From assembly GCA_003001795.1 (NCBI GenBank), contig PVNI01000003.1:124001-188000 (forward strand): a DNA stretch of 64,000 nt, given 5' to 3'. The stretch is from Actinomadura viridilutea. GTDB taxonomy: Bacteria > Actinomycetota > Actinomycetes > Streptosporangiales > Streptosporangiaceae. Below, in pieces: positions 44,291-54,442 of the stretch. Position 1 is the stretch's first letter. The number at the start of each line of letters is the position of its first letter. The notes beneath the pieces were generated by a model. It was given only the letters and a program-made list of their open reading frames with translations, ran no database searches and had not been told where the DNA came from. The position numbers and the translations under genes are program-made.

Positions 44291-44836
44291 GTGTCCCTGG
44301 CCTGGACCGCTGGCGCTTCTGCCTTCGCGTCAGTCAGATCAGCCCGCGGTGAGTTCCTTGGCTGCTGGGTCTCTTATTCCAAAGCGACAACGATGTGCCC
44401 TGTCGGGCGCGGAATCCATCACGTTCGCGGCCGTTCATCAGCCCTTGTACGTGCAGCGGAGGAGCAAGGCGACTGGGATACGGCCATCTCATTGATCAGA
44501 TCTGTTGCCGAGTGCGACAGCCCGGATGACCTGAAGGCTGATGCGCATCTGTGGCACATGGACCTGCTCGCGAGGGCAGGGCGACTTGATGAGCTCGCCA
44601 CGCGAGGTGAAACCGATCGGCATGCGCAACGCCGCTTGGATCGGTTGTTGTACGAAGAAGATCGAGATAGCGAGCTACGGCATCGCGCTCTCCATGGAGA
44701 CAAGTACGCCTTGTATCTTCTTGTGCGCCTGCTTCGCGAGCGAGGCGAGCAGGCTGCCGCCCAGCGAGCGGTCGCTGAGATCGACGAGACCAACGCTTAT
44801 GCGTGGCAGTTGGCGAATGAACCCTCTGCCCGCTGA
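44291..44836 (+). CDS. TPR-like helical protein, probably 5'-truncated
   Basis: 181 aa if read from the ATG at 44291. Only residues from about 50 on look protein-like: ALVRAAEEQGDWDTAISLIRSVAECDSPDDLKADAHLW and KYALYLLVRLLRERGEQAAAQRAVAEIDE, helical-repeat fragments. The first 50 residues are compositionally random and there is no ribosome site. The region is visibly lower in GC and uses codons (TTG, CTT, GAT) rare in neighbours. Best read as a transferred gene or a truncated remnant; function unknown. Confidence 0.45.
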   Translation: MSLAWTAGASAFASVRSARGEFLGCWVSYSKATTMCPVGRGIHHVRGRSSALVRAAEEQGDWDTAISLIRSVAECDSPDDLKADAHLWHMDLLARAGRLDELATRGETDRHAQRRLDRLLYEEDRDSELRHRALHGDKYALYLLVRLLRERGEQAAAQRAVAEIDETNAYAWQLANEPSAR

Positions 44837-45196
44837 CTGCCCGCCTCTGGCGACCTGACGGGGACCACAATCCATGCATCCGGACGAACAGGGGACGACC
44901 GATCGTCGCCGGTCAGGTGATGATCGGCTGTGAAGCCTCAGCGTAGTGGTGGCGTCTGTAGGGGATGCGGTCCTTGGTCCCCACGTTCCACTCGCGACCA
45001 CAAGGCGATCATGCAACACACACATCAGCCGCGCGGCCATCGCGCCGGAAGCTTTCGCGCCGCACCCGGCCGCCTCGATGTCAGCGCTCGCGAGCCTCGA
45101 CGTGAGTCGGTGTCGCTTCGAGAATTCGGACCATTTCCCTCACGCCGTGATCGACACGGTCGGATACCGATCAGGCCGAGCGCACACTCTGCGATG
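44837..45196. other. 360-bp stretch without recognisable gene
   Basis: Mixed composition, no convincing reading frame on either strand and no long repeat that I can see. It lies between the truncated TPR-like gene and the binding-protein gene and may be decayed sequence. Confidence 0.4.
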
Positions 45197-46204
45197 TCAC
45201 CATTGTCGGGTGACCGCCTGTGGCCATCCGGACGTCCATCGGACCACGGCGGCCTTGTGGGCGATCTGGGCGCCTGTGGCGGGGGCGATCGCGAAGTCGC
45301 CGAACATCGTGGTGGCGCGCAGGTGTGAGGCGGCGGCCCACAGTGCTCGGCGCCGCGTGGTTCCGGCCGCATGGACGCAGTGCGCGGCTATCACCGCCGC
45401 AGCGAACGCCTGGGCCGCCGGATAGTCGGGGGCGGCTCCCGTCCTTTTCCGATAGGCCTCGATGAAGGCCCTCTCCCCCAGGCCGAGATCCGGTGTGCGG
45501 GTGCGCCCTGGGAACCACTGCCCTACCCCGTAGATCCCGCGGGGGTCGTCGATCACGTCGCCGAACTCGCGCACGCCCGCCGCCACCGCGCACAAGGTCG
45601 TCGGCGGGTCGTGCAGGCGCCGGGCCGCGCGCACCGTCTGGACGTCCTCGTCGAAGGACCCGGCGCACAGCAGCCCCCAAGGAGCTGGTTCGCCCTGCTC
45701 AGGTAGCCGTCCGACGCCGGCGACGCCGATGCGCGCCGTCCGGGCCGCCGCTTCGGCGCCCCGGGCGACCTGCCTGCCGAATCGGCCCTTGCCATGGACG
45801 ATCCACAGCCGCGCGCATGCGTCCGTGTCCGCGAGGTGCCGCACGAACGGATCGCCGTACCGGCTCGCCGGCGTCGGCACCGAGACGACGTGACCGGGAT
45901 GGGCCGTCTGGACGTCGTCCCCCGATCCGCCGTGGTTCCAGACCAGCCGGTCGAGGTCGGCGGCGAGGTCGCCGGCGGCCCGCATCAGGTCCGTCGAATA
46001 GGGGCCCAGCAGCACATCGCAGCCGGCGGCGATGTCTCGGAAAGTCGTACGGAGACGCTCACGGTCGCCCCGGTCGTCGTCAATCCGCACGTCGACACCG
46101 CCGTCGAACGCTTCCCACACCCGCAGCGCGGCCGCGGCCTGGCGACCGAACCGGGCATATCTCCCGGTCAGCGACAGGCACGCGCCCACGCGCAATCGGC
46201 TCAC
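45197..46204 (-). CDS. periplasmic-binding-fold (LivJ/AmiC-like) protein without signal peptide
   Basis: 335 aa from the GTG at 46204. The type I binding fold is seen in RVGACLSLTGRYARFGRQAAAALRVWEAF (about 4-32), CDVLLGPYSTDLMRAAGDLA (about 60-80), GVGQWFPGRTRTPDLGLGERAFIEAYRKRTGAAPDYPAAQAFAAAVIAAH split over about 240-300. Branched-chain-type binding proteins are normally lipoproteins; here no signal peptide or lipobox precedes the fold, and no permease or ATPase genes are adjacent. A cytoplasmic ligand sensor is therefore possible. A decayed second copy of its 5' part lies immediately upstream. Confidence 0.8.
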   Translation of the reverse strand: MSRLRVGACLSLTGRYARFGRQAAAALRVWEAFDGGVDVRIDDDRGDRERLRTTFRDIAAGCDVLLGPYSTDLMRAAGDLAADLDRLVWNHGGSGDDVQTAHPGHVVSVPTPASRYGDPFVRHLADTDACARLWIVHGKGRFGRQVARGAEAAARTARIGVAGVGRLPEQGEPAPWGLLCAGSFDEDVQTVRAARRLHDPPTTLCAVAAGVREFGDVIDDPRGIYGVGQWFPGRTRTPDLGLGERAFIEAYRKRTGAAPDYPAAQAFAAAVIAAHCVHAAGTTRRRALWAAASHLRATTMFGDFAIAPATGAQIAHKAAVVRWTSGWPQAVTRQW

Positions 46205-46273
46205 GGCCGCCCCATGCCCGGCCTCGCGCCCTCGACTCCCCGCGGTCAGCACGGATGCCGCGGCACAGCGCGC

Positions 46274-46407
46274 CACCAGCCGATCGAGATCGCCGGCGGC
46301 CCGCGTGAGGCGTCCTGAATCCGCACGTCAGCGCCGCCGTTGAGCGCTTCCTACGCCTGGGCGTATCTCCGCGTGAACGACAAGGACGCACCCACGCGCA
46401 GTCGGTC
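46274..46407 (-). pseudogene. decayed tandem copy of the binding-protein gene
   Basis: Reading 46407 to 46312 gives DRLRVGASLSFTRRYAQA, a stop, then EALNGGADVRIQD, matching the intact neighbour's SRLRVGACLSLTGRYARF...EAFDGGVDVRIDD with an internal deletion. After a further deletion and frameshift, 46309-46274 gives TRAAGDLDRLV, matching MRAAGDLAADLDRLV. Similarity continues upstream of the start (46408-46457 versus 46205-46254). Not translatable. Confidence 0.75.
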
Positions 46408-46552
46408 AAGGACGTTGCATGACCGCCTCGCCCCTATCCGGCTCCCCGCGGTCAGCGGGGTGCTGGGAGTTCAGGCAGCGGCTCCTCCGATTGCAGTCCA
46501 GCCACGACCTGTGTGGGGCCCGGAGCGTGCCCGAAGGCGCGAAGCCGCGCGG

Positions 46553-47386
46553 TCAGCCGTCCCAGCGCTCGCCGGTGAGGCGTTCGTAGACGTCGATGTA
46601 GCGGGCGCGGGTCGCGTCCACGATCTCCTGCGGGATCTCCGGGCCGGGGGGCGTGCGGTCCCAGTCGAGGGTGCTGCTCCAGTCGCGGACGAACTGCTTG
46701 TCCAGGGAGTGCTGGGGACGGCCGGGCTGATACTCGTCGGCGGGCCAGAAGCGGGACGAGTCGGGGGTCAGCACCTCGTCGGCGAGGACGAGCGAGCCGT
46801 CGGGGGCGCGGCCGAACTCCAGCTTGGTGTCGGCGATGATGATGCCCCGTTCGGCGGCCAGTTCGGCGCCGCGCCGGTAGACCTCCAGGGTGACGTCGCG
46901 GAGCCGGGCCGCGGTGTCGGCGCCGATCTGCTCCGCCACGTCGGCGTAGGTGATGAACTCGTCGTGCCCCTCGGCGGCCTTCGTGGTCGGGGTGAGGATC
47001 GGTTCCGGCAGTTTCGACGCCTCGACCAGGCCGGGCGGCAGCGTCACCCCCGAGACGGTCCCGTTCTTCTCGTACTCCTTCAGGCCGAGGCCCGTCAGGT
47101 AGCCGCGCGCGATCCACTCCACCGGCAGCATGGTCAGGCGGCGGCAGCGGATGGCGCGTCCGCGCCACTCGTCGGGCACGTCGGTCGCCGAGATCACGTG
47201 GTTGGGGATGATGTCGGCGAGCCGCTCGAACCACCACAGCGACAGCCGCGTGAGGATCTTGCCCTTGTCGGGGATCGGGGTGGGCAGCACCACGTCGTAG
47301 ACGCTCACCCGGTCGGAGGCGACCAGAATCAGGTCGTCGCCGTCGGCGTAGACGTCGCGGACCTTGCCCGAATGGATCAGTTCCAT
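46553..47386 (-). CDS. purC: phosphoribosylaminoimidazole-succinocarboxamide synthase
   Basis: 277 aa from the ATG at 47386, where homology begins (MELIHSGKVRDVYADGDDLILVASDRVSVYDVVLP). Later signatures: EWIARGYLTGLGLKEYEKNG, LEVYRRGAELAAERGIIIADTKLEFG (the SAICAR synthase signature) and DEVLTPDSSRFWP. Catalyses the ATP-dependent joining of CAIR and aspartate in purine synthesis. The upstream ATG at 47422 would only add a poorly conserved dozen residues. Monocistronic here. Confidence 0.95.
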   Translation of the reverse strand: MELIHSGKVRDVYADGDDLILVASDRVSVYDVVLPTPIPDKGKILTRLSLWWFERLADIIPNHVISATDVPDEWRGRAIRCRRLTMLPVEWIARGYLTGLGLKEYEKNGTVSGVTLPPGLVEASKLPEPILTPTTKAAEGHDEFITYADVAEQIGADTAARLRDVTLEVYRRGAELAAERGIIIADTKLEFGRAPDGSLVLADEVLTPDSSRFWPADEYQPGRPQHSLDKQFVRDWSSTLDWDRTPPGPEIPQEIVDATRARYIDVYERLTGERWDG

Positions 47387-47515
47387 GGTGTTTCCCCAGC
47401 TCCCCTTGTGTTCGCCAGCCACCCGAAATGTACTCGCCGTGCCCGGCCGCCTCCCCTCCGGGGACCGTGCTGCGGCTTACCGCGGTTTAACCCCCGGCGG
47501 GACATGCTCGGGGGC

Positions 47516-48169
47516 ATGCGGGTGTTGGTCGTGGAGGACGAGCGGTTGCTGGCCGACACGATCGCCGAGGGGCTGCGGGAGCAGGCCCTGGCGGTCGACG
47601 TGGCCTATGACGGGGACGCGGCGCTGGAGCGCGCCTCCTACACCGAATACGACGTGATCGTGTTGGACCGTGACCTGCCCACCGTGCACGGCGACGAGGT
47701 GTGCCGGGAGCTGGTGGCGCAGTCCTACGGCGGGCGGATCCTCATGCTGACCGCCGCCGGGGACGTGGACCAGCGGGTGGCGGGCCTGGCGCTCGGCGCC
47801 GACGACTACCTTCCCAAGCCGTTCGTCTTCGACGAGCTGCTGGCGCGGGTGCGGGCGCTGGCGCGCCGCGCGGTGCGGCCGGTGCCGCCGGTGCTGGAAC
47901 GGGCGGGCATCCGGCTCGACCCGCACCGGCGCGAGGCGACCCGGGACGGACGGCCGCTGCGGCTCACGAAGAAGGAGTTCACCGTGCTGGAGGAGCTGCT
48001 GCGGGCCGAGGGCGGGGTGGTCAGCGCCGAGCGGCTGCTGGAACGGGCGTGGGACGAGAACATCGACCCGTTCAGCAACGTCGTCCGCGTCACCATGGCG
48101 ACGCTGCGCCGCAAGCTCGGCGATCCCCCGGTCATCGAGACCGTCACGGGATCGGGGTACCGGCTATGA
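47516..48169 (+). CDS. OmpR-type response regulator
   Basis: 217 aa. Receiver domain with the acidic pair VVEDE (8-10), phospho-acceptor Asp51 in VLDRDLP, Thr in MLTAAGD and Lys in LPKPF; C-terminal winged helix (about 130-215, LTKKEFTVLEELLRAEGGVVSAERLLERAWDENIDPFSNVVRVTMATLRRKL). Another in-frame ATG lies at 47504. Its stop overlaps the start of the kinase gene (ATGA). Target genes unknown; the MacB-type operon 3.3 kb away on the other strand is one candidate. Confidence 0.93.
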   Translation: MRVLVVEDERLLADTIAEGLREQALAVDVAYDGDAALERASYTEYDVIVLDRDLPTVHGDEVCRELVAQSYGGRILMLTAAGDVDQRVAGLALGADDYLPKPFVFDELLARVRALARRAVRPVPPVLERAGIRLDPHRREATRDGRPLRLTKKEFTVLEELLRAEGGVVSAERLLERAWDENIDPFSNVVRVTMATLRRKLGDPPVIETVTGSGYRL

Positions 48170-49395
48170 ACCGGATGCGGCTCAGTGTGCGGGTTCGCCT
48201 GACGCTGGTGTACGGGGCGTTGTTCATGGTGACGGCGGGGGCGCTGGTGGCCGTCACGTACTGGTTGACGGCGCGGGCGATCGACGCCCGGTTCAGGGTG
48301 CCCTCCGAGACCTCGGACGCCTTCGTACGGGGGCTCGCCGAGGGCGCGTGGCCCCTGCGGCTGGATCAGCTCATGGCGCTGCGGCAGGAGGCCGAGCGGC
48401 AGATGGCCGAGCAGAAGCGCGAGGTGCTGGCGCAGCTGCTGCAGAGCTGCCTGCTGACGCTGCTGGTGGTGGGCGTGCTGGCCATCGTGATCGGGTACAT
48501 CGTGGCGGGGCGGATGCTGCGTCCGCTGCACCGGGTGACGGCGACGGCGCGGCGGCTGTCGGAGAGCACCCTGCACGAGCGGATCGCGCTGGACGGCCCC
48601 CGCGACGAGATCAAGGACCTCGCCGACACGTTCGACCACATGCTGGACCGGCTGCACCGGGCGTTCGACGCCCAGCGCCGGTTCGTGGCCAACGCCTCCC
48701 ACGAGCTGCGCACCCCGCTGACGATCAACCGGACGGTGCTGGAGGTCGCGCTGGCCAGCAGCAAGAACCCGCCGGAGACCAAGGCGCTGGCGGACGTGCT
48801 GCTCGGCAACACCGCGCGGCACGAGCGGCTGATCGAGGGGCTGCTGATGCTGGCGCGCAGCGAGCGCGAGCTGGACACCCGCACCGAGACTCCGCTGCCG
48901 GACGTGGTGCGCAGCGCCGTGGACCAGCTCGGGGAGCAGGCCGCCGACAAGGACCTGACCGTGGAGGTGGACGCCCGGCCGGCGACGGTGCTCGGCGACC
49001 CGGTGCTGCTGGAGCGGTGCGCGGTCAACCTGGTCGAGAACGCGGTGAAGTACAACGTCCCCGGCGGGCGGGTCTGGGTGTCGACCGGGCGGGAGGACGG
49101 CGCGGCGGTGCTGCGGGTCGCCAACACCGGCCGCGCCGTGCCGTCGTACGAGGTCGGCGCGATCTTCGAGCCGTTCCGGCGGCTGCGCGGCGACCGGGTC
49201 GGGTCCGCCGAGGGCGCGGGGCTGGGGCTGTCGATCGTCGCGGCGGTGGTGCGGGCGCACGGCGGCGTGATCGACACGCGGCCGCGTCCCGAGGGCGGCC
49301 TCGTCATCACCGTGCGGCTGCCCGCCGTTCCCGCCGCCGTCCCGGCGGGAGCGGGTGTGCGGAACGGCGCGCCATCAGTGGTTACTGACGAGTAG
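48166..49395 (+). CDS. sensor histidine kinase
   Basis: 409 aa. Two transmembrane helices (about 10-33 and 90-115) flank a short extracytoplasmic loop of about 55 residues rich in charged amino acids. Then a HAMP domain, HisKA with phospho-acceptor His179 in ASHELRTPLT, and an HATPase domain (NLVENAVKYN, GAGLGLSIV). Coupled to the response regulator by the ATGA overlap. The TAG stop at 49393-49395 lies within the first copy of the operator-like repeat for fadA. Confidence 0.93.
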   Translation: MNRMRLSVRVRLTLVYGALFMVTAGALVAVTYWLTARAIDARFRVPSETSDAFVRGLAEGAWPLRLDQLMALRQEAERQMAEQKREVLAQLLQSCLLTLLVVGVLAIVIGYIVAGRMLRPLHRVTATARRLSESTLHERIALDGPRDEIKDLADTFDHMLDRLHRAFDAQRRFVANASHELRTPLTINRTVLEVALASSKNPPETKALADVLLGNTARHERLIEGLLMLARSERELDTRTETPLPDVVRSAVDQLGEQAADKDLTVEVDARPATVLGDPVLLERCAVNLVENAVKYNVPGGRVWVSTGREDGAAVLRVANTGRAVPSYEVGAIFEPFRRLRGDRVGSAEGAGLGLSIVAAVVRAHGGVIDTRPRPEGGLVITVRLPAVPAAVPAGAGVRNGAPSVVTDE

Positions 49396-49420
49396 GATGG
49401 GCATGGTTACCCGCGAGTAG
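49380..49420 (+). promoter_or_regulatory. doubled operator-like repeat upstream of fadAB
   Basis: GGTTACTGACGAGTAG (49380-49395) and GGTTACCCGCGAGTAG (49405-49420), spaced 25 bp. Each contains an inverted core TAC(T/C)-N4-AGTA, typical of TetR-family sites. Position 48 bases before the thiolase gene suggests control of beta-oxidation by an acyl-CoA-responsive repressor. Confidence 0.55.
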
Positions 49421-49468
49421 CCGGGGCCGTCCGGTGCCCGGCGCCGTGATCATCCGAGGAGGACGACC

Positions 49469-50671
49469 GTGCCCCGTACCGCACGCGACGTCGTGTTCGT
49501 GGACGGCGTACGCACGCCGTTCGGCAAGGCGGGCCCGAAGGGCCTGTACGCCGAGACCCGGGCGGACGACCTGGTCGTCCGCGCCATCCGCGAGCTGATG
49601 CGCCGCAATCCGTCGCTGCCGCCCGAGCGGGTGGACGAGGTGGCGATCGCGGCGACCACCCAGACCGGCGACCAGGGCCTGACCATCGGACGGGCCGCCG
49701 CCGTGCTGGCCGGGCTGCCCAAGAGCGTGCCCGGATACGCGATCGACCGCATGTGCGCGGGCGCGATGACCGCCGTCACCACCACCGGTTCGAGCATCGC
49801 CTTCGGCGCCTACGACGTCGCGATCGCGGGCGGCGTCGAGCACATGGGCCGTCACCCGATGGGCGAGGGCGTCGACCCCAACCCGCGCTTCCTGGCCGAG
49901 AAGCTGGTCGACCCGTCCGCGCTGGTCATGGGCGCCACGGCGGAGAACCTGCACGACCGGTTCCCGCAGATCACCAAGGAGCGGGCCGACGCGTACGCGA
50001 TGCGCAGCCAGCAGAAGGCGGCCGCCGCCTACGCCGCGGGCAAGATCCAGCCGGACCTGGTGCCGACCGCGGTCCGCTCGGCCGAGAAGGGCTGGGGCCT
50101 GGCCACCGAGGACGAGCCGCTGCGCCCCGACACCACGATGGAGGGCCTGGCCGGCCTGAAGACGCCGTTCCGGGTGGCGGGCAAGGTGACGGCGGGCAAC
50201 TCCGCCGGGCTCAACGACGGCGCCACCGCCTGCCTGCTGGCCGCCGAGGACGTGGCCCGCGAGCTCGGGCTGACCCCGCGCATGCGGCTGGTGGACTTCG
50301 CCTTCGCCGGGGTGGAGCCGGAGGTCATGGGCGTCGGCCCGGTCCCGGCCACCGAGAAGCTGCTCGCCCGCAACGCCCTCACCATGGACGACATCGGCCT
50401 CATCGAGATCAACGAGGCGTTCGCCGTGCAGGTGCTGGCGTTCCTGGAGCACTTCAAGATCGCCGACGACGACCCGCGGGTGAACCCGTGGGGCGGCGCG
50501 ATCGCGATGGGCCACCCGCTGGCCTCCTCCGGCGTGCGGCTGATGAACCAGCTGTCGCGGCTGTTCGAGGAGCGCACCGACGTCCGCTACGGCCTGACCA
50601 CCATGTGCGTCGGCATGGGCATGGGCGGCACCGTCCTGTGGGAGAACGTGAACTGGGAGGGCGCCAAGTGA
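49469..50671 (+). CDS. fadA: acetyl-CoA acyltransferase (thiolase)
   Basis: 400 aa. Nucleophile Cys96 in DRMCAGAMTAV, GGVEHMGRHPMGEG, the NEAFAVQVL motif, GHPLASSGVR with the conserved His, and TMCVGMGMGGTVLWE with the second Cys near the C-terminus. Cleaves 3-ketoacyl-CoA in fatty-acid beta-oxidation. GAGGAGG lies 9 bases before the start. The stop overlaps the GTG start of fadB (GTGA), so the two subunits are made together. Confidence 0.95.
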   Translation: MPRTARDVVFVDGVRTPFGKAGPKGLYAETRADDLVVRAIRELMRRNPSLPPERVDEVAIAATTQTGDQGLTIGRAAAVLAGLPKSVPGYAIDRMCAGAMTAVTTTGSSIAFGAYDVAIAGGVEHMGRHPMGEGVDPNPRFLAEKLVDPSALVMGATAENLHDRFPQITKERADAYAMRSQQKAAAAYAAGKIQPDLVPTAVRSAEKGWGLATEDEPLRPDTTMEGLAGLKTPFRVAGKVTAGNSAGLNDGATACLLAAEDVARELGLTPRMRLVDFAFAGVEPEVMGVGPVPATEKLLARNALTMDDIGLIEINEAFAVQVLAFLEHFKIADDDPRVNPWGGAIAMGHPLASSGVRLMNQLSRLFEERTDVRYGLTTMCVGMGMGGTVLWENVNWEGAK

Positions 50672-52782
50672 GCAGCGTGGAGATGTGGCGCTCGCTGCTG
50701 GCGAGCGAGGACCGAGCCGCGGACGAGGTGGTCACGCACGCCCGCGTCCGCGACGTGCAGCTGCCGTACGGCGCCGGCCGGGCGGCGCTCATCACCCTCG
50801 ACAACGGGCACGACCACACCAAGCCCAACACCTTCGGGCCGCGCGGTCTGCTCGAGCTGAACGACGCCCTCGACCAGGTCGCCGGGCGCGACGACATCGT
50901 CGCCGTCGCGGTCACCGGCAAGCCGTTCATCTTCGCCGTCGGCGCCGACCTCAAGGGCGTCAACGCGCTGAAGAGCAAGGACGAGGCCCGGGCCATCGCC
51001 CGGCTCGGGCACGACGTGTTCCGGCGCCTCGGCGAGCTGCGCGTCCCGACGTTCGCCTACATCAACGGCGCGGCCATGGGCGGCGGCGTGGAGATCGCGC
51101 TGCACTGCACCTACCGGACGATCTCCTCCTCGGTCCCGGCGCTGTCGCTGCCGGAGGCGTTCCTCGGCCTGGTGCCCGGGTGGGGCGGCACGTACCTGCT
51201 GCCCAACCTGATCGGCGCCGAGAACGCCCTCAAGGTCATCATCGAGAACCCGCTGGCGCAGAACCGGCAGCTCAAGGGGCCGCAGGCGTACGAGCTGGGC
51301 ATCGCCGACGCCATGTTCGACCCGGCCGACTTCCTGGAGGAGTCGCTGGCCTGGACCGCCCGGGTGCTCAAGGGCGAGGTCGCCGTCGAGCGCCGGCCCG
51401 TCGACAAGGGCAAGGCGTGGGACGACGCCGTCGCGCAGGCCCGGTGGACCGTCGAGGGCAAGCTGCACGGGGCCGCGCCGTCGTACGTGCGGGCCCTGGA
51501 CCTGGTGGCCGCGGCCAAGGACCGCACCCGCGACGAGGGCTTCGCCGCCGAGGACGACGCGCTGGCCGACCTCATCATGAGCGACGAGCTGCGCGCCGGG
51601 CTGTACGCGTTCGACCTCACCCAGAAGCGCGCCAAGAAGCCGGCCGGGGCGCCCGACAAGAGCCTGGCGCGTCCCGTCACCAAGGTCGGCGTGGTCGGCG
51701 CGGGCCTGATGGCGAGCCAGCTGGCGCTGCTGTTCGCCCGCCGCCTGGAGGTTCCGGTCGTGATGACCGACCTGGACCAGGAGCGGCTCGACAAGGGCGT
51801 CGGCTACGCGCACGGCGAGATCGACAAGCTGCTGGCCAAGGGCCGGGTGTCGGCCGACAAGGCGGCCCGGCTCAAGTCGCTGATCACCGGGTCGCTGTCC
51901 AAGGACGCGTTCGCCGGCGCCGACTTCGTGATCGAGGCCGTCTTCGAGGAGATGTCGGTCAAGCAGAAGGTGTTCGCCGAGGTCGAGGCCGTGGTCTCGG
52001 ACGAGTGCGTGCTGGCCACCAACACCTCCTCGCTGTCGGTCACCGAGATGGCGTCCAAGCTGCGGCGCCCCGAGCGGGTCGTGGGCTTCCACTTCTTCAA
52101 CCCGGTCGCGGTGCTGCCCCTGCTGGAGATCGTCCGCGGGGAGCGGACCGACGACGCCGCGCTGGCCACCGCGTTCGCCGTCGGCAAGCAGCTGAAGAAG
52201 TCCTGCGTGCTGGTCAAGGACGCGCCGGCGTTCGTGGTCAACCGGATCCTGGTGCGGCTGCTCGCCGAGATCGTCAAGGCGGTCGACGAGGGCACGCCGA
52301 TCGAGGTCGCCGAGCGCGCCGCCGCCCCGCTGGGCCTGCCGATGCCGCCGTTCGTGCTGATGGGCCTGGTCGGACCGGCCATCGCGCTGCACGTCAACGA
52401 GACGCTGCACGCCGCCTTCCCGGACCGCTTCCCGCTGTCGGAGAACCTGGCCAAGATGGTCGCCGCCGGCAAGACGAGCGTGTACCGGCCCGACTTCACC
52501 CTCGATCCGGAGGTCGTGGAGATCTTCTCCGGGGGCGACGCGCCGTCCACCGAGGAGCAGGTGCTGGCGCGGGCGCTGCGGGCCCTGGCCGAGGAGATCC
52601 GGATCATGCTGGACGAGGGCGTGGTCGGCGCGCCGCAGGACATCGACCTGTGCATGATCCTCGGCGCGGGGTGGCCGTTCCACCTGGGCGGCATCACCCC
52701 GTACCTGGACCGCACCGGCATCTCGGAGGAGGTGAACGGCGCCCGCTTCCTGGAGCCGGGCGTCGCGTCCCTCCCGCGCTGA
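50668..52782 (+). CDS. fadB: fused enoyl-CoA hydratase / 3-hydroxyacyl-CoA dehydrogenase
   Basis: 704 aa, GTG start. The N-terminal crotonase domain (about 20-220) has the oxyanion-hole segments FIFAVGADLKGV and YINGAAMGGGVEIALHC and catalytic-Glu region SLPEAFLGLVPGWGGT. The NAD-binding domain follows (about 335-520; VGVVGAGLMASQLALLFARR, FIEAVFEE-type EAVFEEMSVKQ, GFHFFNPV) and then the HCDH C-terminal domains. Performs the two central steps of beta-oxidation and pairs with FadA. Confidence 0.95.
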   Translation: MSSVEMWRSLLASEDRAADEVVTHARVRDVQLPYGAGRAALITLDNGHDHTKPNTFGPRGLLELNDALDQVAGRDDIVAVAVTGKPFIFAVGADLKGVNALKSKDEARAIARLGHDVFRRLGELRVPTFAYINGAAMGGGVEIALHCTYRTISSSVPALSLPEAFLGLVPGWGGTYLLPNLIGAENALKVIIENPLAQNRQLKGPQAYELGIADAMFDPADFLEESLAWTARVLKGEVAVERRPVDKGKAWDDAVAQARWTVEGKLHGAAPSYVRALDLVAAAKDRTRDEGFAAEDDALADLIMSDELRAGLYAFDLTQKRAKKPAGAPDKSLARPVTKVGVVGAGLMASQLALLFARRLEVPVVMTDLDQERLDKGVGYAHGEIDKLLAKGRVSADKAARLKSLITGSLSKDAFAGADFVIEAVFEEMSVKQKVFAEVEAVVSDECVLATNTSSLSVTEMASKLRRPERVVGFHFFNPVAVLPLLEIVRGERTDDAALATAFAVGKQLKKSCVLVKDAPAFVVNRILVRLLAEIVKAVDEGTPIEVAERAAAPLGLPMPPFVLMGLVGPAIALHVNETLHAAFPDRFPLSENLAKMVAAGKTSVYRPDFTLDPEVVEIFSGGDAPSTEEQVLARALRALAEEIRIMLDEGVVGAPQDIDLCMILGAGWPFHLGGITPYLDRTGISEEVNGARFLEPGVASLPR

Positions 52783-52809
52783 CGGATCCGCGCGACGGAC
52801 GGATCGGCC

Positions 52810-52857
52810 GAGTGGGGAGGTGCCCCTGTCCTGGAGGGCAGGGGCACCTCCCCACTC
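52810..52857 (+). terminator. very strong hairpin terminator of fadAB
   Basis: Perfect 19-bp arms GAGTGGGGAGGTGCCCCTG / CAGGGGCACCTCCCCACTC with a 10-base loop, followed by CTCGTTCTTA. The most convincing intrinsic terminator in the window. Confidence 0.9.
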
Positions 52858-52928
52858 CTCGTTCTTACTGTCACCTGGTGGACACGTGAGCCTGTGAGCC
52901 ATGTCATTTCGCGGGCGCCGTGGGCACA

Positions 52929-54284
<1,356 letters not shown>

Positions 54285-54285
54285 C

Positions 54286-54301
54286 GGGGCGCCCGCGCCC
54301 C
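54286..54301 (+). terminator. short hairpin after fprA
   Basis: GGGGCG-CCCG-CGCCCC, beginning one base after the TGA. Short, so only a weak candidate. Confidence 0.35.
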
Positions 54302-54442
54302 GCCGTCGTCCGACCGCGTCGCGTCGACGCGCGCGTCGATCTCGGTCCGACACCGCCGGAACGCGCAAGAGTTTCGGCTCAGCGCGAAAAACCGTGCAGG
54401 AAACCAGTGACGAGACCGTGACGTTGGCGCTACCGTGCGCCT

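Noticed and set aside
44837..45196. Transposase fragment in the disordered stretch
   Set aside because: Short frames on both strands show no DDE or tyrosine-recombinase motif.
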